NCBI RefSeq assembly: GCF_001021505.1
Contig: NZ_LDPO01000018.1
Location: 40,899-104,898 of the forward strand
DNA from: Mycolicibacter heraklionensis
GTDB taxonomy: Bacteria; Actinomycetota; Actinomycetes; Mycobacteriales; Mycobacteriaceae
DNA length: 64,000 nt
Direction of reading: 5' to 3'
The position numbers were made by a program, and so were the translations under genes. Position 1 is the first letter of the stretch; each line of letters starts with the position of its first letter. The notes below the pieces were generated by a model. The model was not told the origin of the DNA and made no database searches. It saw nothing but the letters and a program-made list of their open reading frames with translations. Below are positions 56,501 to 61,238 of this stretch, piece by piece.

Positions 56501-56641
56501 GGCCAGGGTGGTGCAGGTGGTACCAATGGCGACGGTGTCGCCGGTTCGCCAGGTACTGCTGGTGTCACCGGCGGCAAGGCCAACGGTGGCACTATCGGTC
56601 AGGGTGGCGCCGGCGGCGCCGGCGGTACAGGAGCACCGTAG
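47573..56641 (+). CDS. 3022-residue PGRS protein with signal peptide and no PE domain
   Basis: The ATG at 47573 follows AGGAAAT; a GTG at 47546 would add nine residues. The start has an arginine-rich n-region (GRRGRRLLGASSAVGAFLAF), close to a twin-arginine pattern, and a cleavage site VAHA-D. Residues to about 150 form a Trp-rich domain (SWETLFDQASWEPLL, FYDPWHDLGQDFLNS), leading into QILIGNGADG. That closely resembles the LIGNGxNG linker after the PE domain of classic PE_PGRS proteins. PGRS follows to the end, built from about ten higher-order repeats of 630-700 bases between about 49100 and 55700. The first kilobase uses noticeably more T-ending codons than the rest. Strong hairpins follow. 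Envelope location is inferred. Confidence 0.87.
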   Translation: MAVGRNTSGNGQQGRRGRRLLGASSAVGAFLAFGLSPLASAPVAHADELDWVVDLVGADLAGALSDLSQASSWETLFDQASWEPLLSNVGLSFDASLAGVPGSAAADDWFGSLFYDPWHDLGQDFLNSSFGSSVADFVNLFGFGQILIGNGADGIDGGTLAQAAGGAGGLWFGDGGAGGTAADGTGGVGGSAGMFGDGGAGGAGVDGGDGGAGGNGGWWMGIGGDGGAAGAGIAGGAGGVGGAGGDGIGLAFGSGGNGGLGGDGAVGAAGAAVGAGLNGLAGANGGAGGNGGAGGKGSWLIGSGGKGGAGGAGADGGNGGDGGDGINATVPGADGGAAGNGGNGGAGGAAGLGGAGGSGGLLGSSGVAGAGGAAGDGGNAGVGGNGGDGADGDGAHIDGGAGGRGGDAGVAGAGGAGSTPGTAGNAGLAATGGGNGGRGGDGADATIAGGAGGAGGRGGDGGSLGNGGAGGVGGDGAVGVAGHTDASGDGTTGLAGGAGGVGGAGGAGGSQAGNGGAGGSGGRGGTGGVGGAGADGTAGLNAAAGSGDNGGDGGDADSTAGNGGVGGVGGDGGAGGTSAHGTAGAHGAGGIGGDGGAAGATGVGGNGGDGAGGGTGAAAGNGGKGGAGGAIGSGGAGGAGGSSGGSTHAASGTAGADGTGGNGGNGGNGGAGELLGDGTVQTGGQGGNGGDAGAVGDGGNGGAGGKGATGTAGHTDISGNGTDGGVGGTGGAGGIGGAGGTTSGNGGAGGSGGVGGTGGAGGHGLDGEAGVDATAGSGGDGTVGIGGGDSGNGGAGGVGGQGGAGGTATAGNAGTDGGGGQGGIGGAAGNAGNGGRGGDGAGGGNNATAGSGAQGGTGGNRGSAGAGGAGGWNADNSAQADQGADGAEGGGGNGGAGGRGGDGELLGGTVPQAGGNGGAGGTAGIGGDGGVGGDGGNGASGIDGTTVVIDGTAGGTGAVGGNGGAGGAAGVGSGNGGAGGNGGTGGNGGNGGAADDGYLLDLAGGKGGNAGAGAAGGNGGAGGTSAEGTGGQGGAGGAGGNAGTAAVGGQGSGGGGGANAGAGGNGGDGALGGAGGQAGVGGNGLNAGADGAVGTDGIAADGADGGRGGDGYGLISGTNTGQGGGAGGNGGNAAAVGNGGMGGTGGAGATVDGVTGNDGHGTDGAVGGIGGDGGQGGAGGSTSGNGGAGGYGGVGGQGGAGGAGADATVADTDGGNGGNAGAGGAGGNGGQGGAATNGTGGNGGNAGIGGNGGVAGAGGAGLGGGGAANAGNGGNGGNGADGAAAGQVGLGGAGTTNGADGSTRPDGIASDGGVGGQGGAGVGLSGGVGQGGGHGGAGGNAASIGNGGAGGAGGVGATVDGITGGDGNGTAGAVGGVGGNGGTGGLGGSTSGNGGAGGNAGKGGNGGAGGAGADATVADTAGGNGGNAGAGGQGGVGGQGGGAVAGTGGVGGNAGDGGNAGTAGSGGKGLGGGGAANAGAGGAGGNGADGAAAGTAGAGGTGTNGDGADGSDGLSGIGSDGGAGGAGGAGVGQVTGGVDAQGGGAGGNGGNAATVGSGGAGGNGGAGAAGDDGVTLSDGNGTNGLSGGAGGIGGVGGAGGTDSGDGGAGGQGGIGGAGGNAGHGANGVSGTVVTPGSGASGADGTNGGNGGVGGNGGIGGNGGAGGAANNGASGVDGSGGAGGDAGNAGNAGNGGRGADGAGGGTGAVAGSGGHGGDGGVRGTAGTAGAGGWNADHSAQAASGNAGTAAIGGNGGAGGKGGTGVLLADGTAQIGGAGGDGGNAGPVGNGGAGGNGGAGAVGATGSTALANGGTGGNGAAGGNAGNGGKGGSISGNGGQGGVGGAGGNGGAGGAGVQGLAGADAAAGSGGNGGDGTDGGDGGQGGNGGQGGNGGQGGSATNGTAGLNGSGGIGGNGGASGQAGDGGRGGNGAGGGVEETAGHGGNGGAGGDRGAAGSAGKGGLNGDGVTYRSDGAAGVVAGGGNGGNGGAGGAGQLLADGSTGQAGGYGGNGGAAGAIGTGGAGGAGGAGGNGVLGVTGGDGNGTLGGNGGVGGYGGTGGAGGSVSGAGGVGGAGGTGGSGGNGGNGVAAGAGNLGGNGGQGGNAAAGGAGGIGGNAGNGAGGVGGAGGNAGNAGNGGTGGAGGDGGSGLAAGNGGDGGTGGDRDLGGAGGAGGIGQGGTQAASGQAGTNGAGGDGGAGGNGGNGVLQPGDVAQDGGAGGKGGAAGAIGTGGAGGNGGAGTAGVNGITDGLGDGTAGTAGGNGGSGGQGGAGGTTSGNGGAGGLGGGGGAGGHGGAGANAANGANAASGSGGNGGDGADATSTNGNGGAGGNGGAGGVGGTATLGETGAAGAGGAGGAGGNTGNGANGGNGGTGAGGGIEAIAGSGGKGGAGGIAGTAGTGGAGGLGGDGTAAENGQDGAQLGASGGNGGNGGNAALGQQGGNGGNGGAGGTIGHGGAGGDGGAGANGVAGITDGSGNGTDGTAGTAGGNGGLGGVGGSIAGDGGVGGNGGVGGHGGAGGNAANGTAGTNATAGSGGNGGVGGDATGAAGAGGAGGAGGNGGAGGTATNGNSGADGAGAVGGNGGAGGNAGVGGRGGDGAGGGSNLVAGSGGKGGNSSSTAGAGGDGGAGGLGGDGVTQAGSGIDGNGGAVAVGGTGGNGGNGTVLGSGLAQAGGNGGTGGSATGEYGNGGTGGNGGTGANGTAGTSAANGAGAAGGNGGNGGSAAQHGNGGTGGNAGNGGNAGANTSVAANGATGTQPKDPNGNAMPGGTGGAGVKGATGYAGGAGGTGGVGGAGGTLTGDGGKGGLGGSGGIGGTGGTGGNGGTGGAGGAGGLGLPGRTGGTGGVGGQGGDGGVGGAAGQGGAGGVALGDGKSGEHGAGGFGGKGGVGGKAGVGGTGGAGGAGYNGIVGQGTGGGGTGGSGGAGGQGGTGGQGGLNADGTTAQGGSGGMGGKGGNGVNGASKPSKSNWAGSGGSGGQGGAGGTNGDGVAGSPGTAGVTGGKANGGTIGQGGAGGAGGTGAP

Positions 56642-56685
56642 CCGGCCGCCGGTCCCGGGAGTTCTGGGCAAGGGTGAAAGAACGT

Positions 56686-56730
56686 ACGAATCCCCGGTCC
56701 GACACTTTGGTGTCGGGTCCGGGGATTCGT
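56686..56730 (+). terminator. Long hairpin terminator after the 3022-residue PGRS gene
   Basis: Arms of about 19 bases starting ACGAATCCCCGG pair with one bulge around a CTTTGG loop, followed by CGTTGTTTG. Confidence 0.85.
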
Positions 56731-56758
56731 CGTTGTTTGCTAGGCGGCCGGTAGCGAC

Positions 56759-56798
56759 AAATGGGCGGTGACGGATGAATATCCGTCACCGCCCATTT
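56759..56798 (-). terminator. Hairpin terminator for the convergent MbtK-like gene
   Basis: Perfect 18-base arms (56759-56776 and 56781-56798, starting AAATGGGCGG) with a GAAT loop lie just beyond the minus-strand stop at 56810. Read on the minus strand it follows the gene directly. On the + strand it is a second barrier after the PGRS gene. Confidence 0.8.
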
Positions 56799-56809
56799 CC
56801 GTCGGCGCG

Positions 56810-57439
56810 TTAGGGCGTGTCGCGATAGCCAGGCATGTCTTCCGGTGACCGCAGCCAGGCGAAGAGCGCGATATGCTGATCCCACTTGGCCATGTAATGC
56901 TCGCCGAGGAAGGTTCCGCCGCGTCGCTCCCAGAACCGGCGACCGTACGAGCCCTCACCGGCATTGGTGTCTCCGATGATCCGTCGGCATTCCGGCTCGG
57001 CTGCGAAAATGCTGGAGACCAAGGGGCCGAAGATGTTCTTGCCGTGGCCCTTTTCGACCGCGGCGGCGTCTGCCATGGCTCCGTGCAAGCCCACATCGTA
57101 GGGAAGGGCGTCGTACACGGTAGCCAGGTCGTCTTTGGCCACCCGAAACAGCTCCATATATCCGAGGGGCTCCCCGTGGAGGAGCCAGATGTATGGGCGT
57201 GAGTAGGCGCCGTCGAACTGGGTTTGCAGGTGACGGCGCCATTCGTCGGGTGGATAGGCGTAACCCCAGGTTTCGGCCAGGTGCGGCCGGTTCATCCACT
57301 CCGAGATCATCTCGGCGTCGCCGGGCTGGTCTGCGAAACGAACACTGTAAGGATGGGCGAGGATCGGCAGGGGCGGCGGCGGAACGGCCAAGAGGTAGTC
57401 ACTCAGGCCGACCCGTTCCCGCGGCATGCGTGTACTCAT
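56810..57439 (-). CDS. MbtK-like lysine N-acyltransferase (RhbD/IucB GNAT family)
   Basis: The 209-residue protein matches the mycobactin acyltransferase MbtK (Rv1347c) along its length: EMISEWMNRPHLAETWGY, GYMELFRVAKDD, YDVGLHGAMAD, ECRRIIGDTNAGE and GGTFLGEHYMAKW. His119 and Asp157 lie at the positions of the proposed active-site His130 and Asp168 of Rv1347c, both offset by 11. MbtK adds the long acyl chain to the lysine N6 group of mycobactin. This gene may be that enzyme or a paralogue; no other mbt gene is nearby. The ATG at 57439 has no good ribosome site and overlaps (ATGA) the stop of a 15-codon frame with a strong one, so its N-terminus may be affected by a frameshift. Confidence 0.85.
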   Translation of the reverse strand: MSTRMPRERVGLSDYLLAVPPPPLPILAHPYSVRFADQPGDAEMISEWMNRPHLAETWGYAYPPDEWRRHLQTQFDGAYSRPYIWLLHGEPLGYMELFRVAKDDLATVYDALPYDVGLHGAMADAAAVEKGHGKNIFGPLVSSIFAAEPECRRIIGDTNAGEGSYGRRFWERRGGTFLGEHYMAKWDQHIALFAWLRSPEDMPGYRDTP

Positions 57440-57483
57440 CGCGCGCCCGAATCCGTTGTGGCCGAATCGACTTGAGTGGTCAT
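57436..57483 (-). CDS. 15-codon leader frame or frameshifted N-terminus of the MbtK-like gene
   Basis: AGGAGG stands eight bases before an ATG at 57483 that opens MTTQVDSATTDSGAR and then TGA. The TGA overlaps the ATG of the MbtK-like gene. Two readings are possible. It may be a leader peptide that couples translation to the enzyme. Alternatively it is the true N-terminus of the enzyme separated by a one-base shift in the GCGCGCG run. The second fits the 11-residue deficit of the enzyme against Rv1347c. Confidence 0.5.
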   Translation of the reverse strand: MTTQVDSATTDSGAR

Positions 57484-57613
57484 TGCAAGTGCCTCCTGGG
57501 CATCCGTTGACAATCGGTTTTCGGCAATAATCGTACGTCGACCCCCCGGGGCGAGCGGGCGTGTTTGCACGGCAACACACCGCGAAAACTGGCATTCTGC
57601 GCACGCTCGGCAC

Positions 57614-58582
57614 TCAGACCGTCAGAACAACCTTCCCCGTTACTTCGCCCGCCGACAGCATCCGATGCGCCTCGGCGGCCTGCTCGATGGGCAGCCGCGC
57701 ACCGATCACCGGCTTGATGCGGCCGTCGCCGACCATCGGCCACACCGAGGTGGTAACGGCGTCGACGATCACGCCCTTGCCGTGCGGGCCGTCCACCGGC
57801 CGGCCCCGCACTGCGGTCCCGATCACCCGAGCGCGCTTGGTGATCAGCTTCCCGATGTTCAGCTCGCCCTTGACGCCGCCCTGCATGCCGATGATGACCA
57901 ACCGCCCGTCGTTGGCCAGCGCGTCGACATTGCGGTCCAGGTAGGCCGCCCCCATGATGTCCAGGATCACATCGGCCCCACCGGCCTCGCGGACTCGCGC
58001 GACGAAGTCTTCGTCGCGGTAGTTGACGGTGATCTCCGCGCCCAGCTCGCGGCAGAACGCCAACTTGGCCTCCGACCCGGCGGTGACGGCCACCCATGCC
58101 CCGAGTTGACGTGCCACCTGAATGGCGTGAGTGCCGATGCCGCTCGCCCCGCCATGCATCAGCAGCAGCTGCCCCTCCGACAGGCCGGCCGTAAGCACCA
58201 GGTTCGACCAGACTGTGCAGGCCACCTCCGGCAGGCCCGCAGCGTCCACCAGGTCCACCCCGTCCGGTATCGGCAGCACCTGAGGGGCGGGAACCGCGAC
58301 GTACTCGGCGTAGCCGCCCCCGGCCAACAACGCACAAACCTGTTGTCCGATCGTCCAATCAGATACCTCGTCACCCACTGCGGCGATGACGCCGGAAACC
58401 TCCAGGCCGAGGGTGTCGCTGGCCCCGGGCGGGGGAGGATACAAACCCGCCGCCTGCAGCAGATCGGCCCGGTTCACCCCGGCCGCGACTACCCGAATCA
58501 GCACCTCGCCCGGGGCTGGTTGAAGATCGTCGACCTCTCGCCAAGCGAGGACGTCGGGGGATTCGGCGATGATGGCGCGCAT
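57614..58582 (-). CDS. PIG3-type NAD(P)H quinone oxidoreductase (Rv3777-like)
   Basis: This 322-residue medium-chain reductase lacks structural zinc cysteines. It shows AAGVNRADLLQAAGLYPPPP and LGLEVSGVIAAVG of the PIG3/zeta-crystallin group, a nucleotide-binding LLMHGGASGIGTHAIQVARQ and GGADVILDIMGAAYLDRN. Such enzymes reduce quinones or other electrophiles with NADPH. It corresponds to M. tuberculosis Rv3777, which neighbours Rv3778c there; here 17 kb of accessory DNA lies between them. ATG at 58582 gives MRAIIAESPDVLAW; a GTG at 58591 is an alternative. The region 57484-57613 between it and the MbtK-like gene shows no clear iron-regulator (IdeR) box. It is divergent from the MarR gene. Confidence 0.9.
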   Translation of the reverse strand: MRAIIAESPDVLAWREVDDLQPAPGEVLIRVVAAGVNRADLLQAAGLYPPPPGASDTLGLEVSGVIAAVGDEVSDWTIGQQVCALLAGGGYAEYVAVPAPQVLPIPDGVDLVDAAGLPEVACTVWSNLVLTAGLSEGQLLLMHGGASGIGTHAIQVARQLGAWVAVTAGSEAKLAFCRELGAEITVNYRDEDFVARVREAGGADVILDIMGAAYLDRNVDALANDGRLVIIGMQGGVKGELNIGKLITKRARVIGTAVRGRPVDGPHGKGVIVDAVTTSVWPMVGDGRIKPVIGARLPIEQAAEAHRMLSAGEVTGKVVLTV

Positions 58583-58657
58583 GTCCGACACGCTACTACC
58601 GGTCCGACACCGTCGAAAACGATGAGGAACCCTAACCGTGTCGCTTAGCATGACGCT

Positions 58658-59752
58658 GTGCAGCGCCACGATCGCCGCCGGACGGGGAGTGATTTACCCG
58701 GCTTGGATCTCGCCGAACGTCAAGCATGGCAACATTATTTGGAGGCTGTGCTGCGATTCGACGCGGCGCTGAACCGGGTGTTGAACACTGATCATCAACT
58801 GTCGGTGATTGACTTGCGGGTGCTCGACATCCTGGCCAAGTCCTCGGACGGATCTGCCCGGATGGGTGATCTGGCCGAACTGCTGGGCGCGACTCGGCGT
58901 CAGATGACGAAGCGGATCGACCGTTTGGGAGAGCGGGGACTGGTGCGCCGCGAGCCCGATCCGAAGGACAGACGCGGGGTTGTCGCTCTTCTCAACCACG
59001 CCGGCCGGACGATCATCGCCCCGGCGATCATCAGCTACGCGGAAGCCGTGTCGACGTACCTACTCGGATCGCTGTCGACTCGCCAGATCAGCACTGTTGC
59101 GGAGAACTGTTGGCGCATCGGCGAGGGGCTGCGGCTTGACGAGTTACGGCGCACATTAGTCGGTGCCGGCCCACCGGTTCCCGTTCACATTGGTGCCCAA
59201 GCCTTTCCGGAGGCGCCCACGTGTTATCTACCCGGGGTCGACGATGCCGGGAAGCGTTGCTGGCATCAGTTCATGTCGTCGTCGGCGACGCTGTTCCCGG
59301 TCTTGAACGCCCGATTGGTCGAGGCGATCCAGCTTGCCCTGATCGACATTCTGCTGTTGGATCTGATCGCGAAGTCACCGGGCGGATCAGCGCCGATGAG
59401 CGTTTTGGCCAAAGCGTGTGCATTGCAGCCCAGCCGGCTGACCCAGCAGATCAGCCGCCTGGAGTCCGAAGGACTGGTGCGCCGCGGCCCCGGGCAGGGG
59501 GATCGGCGGCGCGTGGTTGTTGCTATTACGCTGCACGGCCGAGTGCGATTAGGACCGGCACTTGCGTTCTACGCCAGGGAAATTCGCAGGCATTACTTGA
59601 ACCCGATGTCGCGCCAGCAGGCAATCGCGCTCGGCGACGCGTGCCGTCGGATCAGCGTGCCTCTCAAAGCCGGTGCCGAGCGGTCGGCGCGGGCGGATCG
59701 TCGAAGTTCGGCGAGAGTGACGGCGGTCGAAGGCGACATCGGTCACCGGTGA
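58658..59752 (+). CDS. Tandem MarR-family regulator (two winged-helix domains in one chain)
   Basis: The 364-residue protein starts with GTG and contains two MarR-like modules. In the first, helix-turn-helix residues 69-96 (MGDLAELLGATRRQMTKRID) lead to a wing EPDPKDRRG at about 99-107. In the second, residues 247-274 (MSVLAKACALQPSRLTQQIS) lead to a wing GPGQGDRRR at about 277-285. MarR proteins normally act as dimers of about 150-residue subunits, so this chain looks like a covalent pseudo-dimer or dimerises further. It is divergent from the quinone oxidoreductase, with only 75 bases between the starts, so that gene is a natural candidate target. The inducer is unknown. Confidence 0.85.
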   Translation: MQRHDRRRTGSDLPGLDLAERQAWQHYLEAVLRFDAALNRVLNTDHQLSVIDLRVLDILAKSSDGSARMGDLAELLGATRRQMTKRIDRLGERGLVRREPDPKDRRGVVALLNHAGRTIIAPAIISYAEAVSTYLLGSLSTRQISTVAENCWRIGEGLRLDELRRTLVGAGPPVPVHIGAQAFPEAPTCYLPGVDDAGKRCWHQFMSSSATLFPVLNARLVEAIQLALIDILLLDLIAKSPGGSAPMSVLAKACALQPSRLTQQISRLESEGLVRRGPGQGDRRRVVVAITLHGRVRLGPALAFYAREIRRHYLNPMSRQQAIALGDACRRISVPLKAGAERSARADRRSSARVTAVEGDIGHR

Positions 59753-60094
59753 GGCGCCACCGAGTCTAACGGCGTTGCCGCCCAGTCGCATTGTGGTTTC
59801 CCGTGTTTCCACAGTTTGCTAAAACTCGATCACGTGGTTCCGCATGGGGCACAAGCGGAATGGCTACCCACTGGTAATTACCGTTTGAAACAGTTGGGGC
59901 CGGTGCAGTGGATGATCGGGCGCTCCCGATTTCGGTGCTGACCAGGGAATTCAAGCTCAGTCGAAGCGCCTTCGCGTGACGTCACCTCAAACGTCTTCGG
60001 GGATAACAGCGTTCGATTAGAGACACTCAGCCCTCGCTTAGTTACGTTCATCGCTGTTCAGTGCCTCACCAATCCACCTGCCGAGGAGTTCCCC
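59753..60094. other. Intergenic region upstream of the LRPY-type protein
   Basis: No convincing gene is present. A minus-strand frame of about 60 codons has no supporting signals. The last part carries the ribosome site CGAGGAG (60082-60088) for the next gene. Confidence 0.5.
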
Positions 60095-61189
60095 TTGCAC
60101 GCCACCGTTCGCCCCTATGCCACCGCTGGCGTGGCTCTGGTCGGAGCCAGTCTTGTTGCGGTCACTCCGTTGTCTGCGCCGGTGCCGGTTCGGTCTGACA
60201 TCCAGTCCCACGCAGTCGCGTTGACGGGGGCGTTCCAGGATGTCCTCAATGCCGCGTCGGCGAATGTCACGACGATGCTCAACAACTGGTATCTGGCGCC
60301 CGGAGTGGGGATGCAACAGTTTTGGGCCAACCAGATGGACTACTGGGATCGCCTACTCAACAATCCGTCGGGTTCCACCAACGATGTCAACGAGCAGATC
60401 CAGCTGCACCTGAACGCCGTGGTCTCCGGCTGGGCATTGCAGAACGAGACCGACGCGACGCACTCCACGGTGCTCAACCACACGATGGACGGCACGCATG
60501 CGCTGATGTTCGGCCAGATCGGCGGGTATATCCCGGCCGATGTCGATGCCAGCCAGATCATGCCGATCATCGACTACCTGGGGTCGCCCGCCAGTGCGGT
60601 GCTGATGGGGATGATCGGACCGGGGATCAGCCCGTGGGTGGCGTTGCTCAACAGCATCACCGACCACGACAGCCTGGGCGACACCCTGATCAATATGGGC
60701 GGCGCCTTCTTCAACGGCGCCACCTTGAACCTGGACGCACTGTTGCCGATGATCAACGGGTTCGGGGTATTTCCCGCGGGGATGAACATGGATCACCTGG
60801 ACATCGCCTTCGGTGGACTGTTGTCGCCGGGCGCGGTCGCGGTCGGCCCGTATCAGGTGCTCGGCCCCGGTGGCGAGGTCGCCGCATCGGTGCCCGCGGT
60901 CGGCGGGTCGATCTTCCAAAGTGTCGGTATCGAATTCAGCGGAGTGCCGGTTCTAGGAACCCTCGATCTCAACAGTGCCGGCATCGGGCCGATCGCGGCC
61001 TGGCAGGCCTGGGGTCAAACCGTCGGCGCCCTGCTCGGGTCGGGCTGGGATGGCAAGGGCCCGGTCGTGGTCACCCCGCCGTTGGCTGGTGCGGAGCTGC
61101 CCCTGCTGCCCACCGACGCCCTCGACGACGGCGGCACCGGTGCGGCGACTGATGCGTTCGGCTGGCTGGGCGACCTGCTCGGCCTCTGA
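60095..61189 (+). CDS. Predicted secreted protein of the LRPY/GjpA-like type
   Basis: TTG at 60095 is the start, supported by CGAGGAG six bases upstream and by the conserved start MHATVRPYATAGVALVGASL, which parallels the MQxxLRPY starts at 42718 and 45083. The 364-residue product has this signal-peptide-like N-terminus, then a region with NWYLAPGVGMQQFWANQMDY. Further on is a segment FFNGATLNLDALLPMINGFG that matches LNGTSxxxxxGLxxPxFNG of the other two. It lacks the LGLGDQT repeats. Relatives are often labelled porin GjpA by pipelines, which I cannot verify from sequence. A PGRS gene starts 49 bases downstream, the same arrangement as at 45083/47573. Confidence 0.82.
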   Translation: MHATVRPYATAGVALVGASLVAVTPLSAPVPVRSDIQSHAVALTGAFQDVLNAASANVTTMLNNWYLAPGVGMQQFWANQMDYWDRLLNNPSGSTNDVNEQIQLHLNAVVSGWALQNETDATHSTVLNHTMDGTHALMFGQIGGYIPADVDASQIMPIIDYLGSPASAVLMGMIGPGISPWVALLNSITDHDSLGDTLINMGGAFFNGATLNLDALLPMINGFGVFPAGMNMDHLDIAFGGLLSPGAVAVGPYQVLGPGGEVAASVPAVGGSIFQSVGIEFSGVPVLGTLDLNSAGIGPIAAWQAWGQTVGALLGSGWDGKGPVVVTPPLAGAELPLLPTDALDDGGTGAATDAFGWLGDLLGL

Positions 61190-61238
61190 CCCCCCGAAAA
61201 TCTTTTTCCCCCAACTTCTTAGAGAGGTTTCCCTCACG

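Noticed and set aside
57484..57613. IdeR iron box upstream of the MbtK-like gene
   Set aside because: No stretch resembling the TTAGGTTAGCCTAACCTAA consensus is present in the gap.
59766..59954. 62-codon minus-strand frame between the MarR gene and the LRPY-type gene
   Set aside because: No ribosome site, no recognisable domain and no conserved context; its length is easily reached by chance in this DNA.
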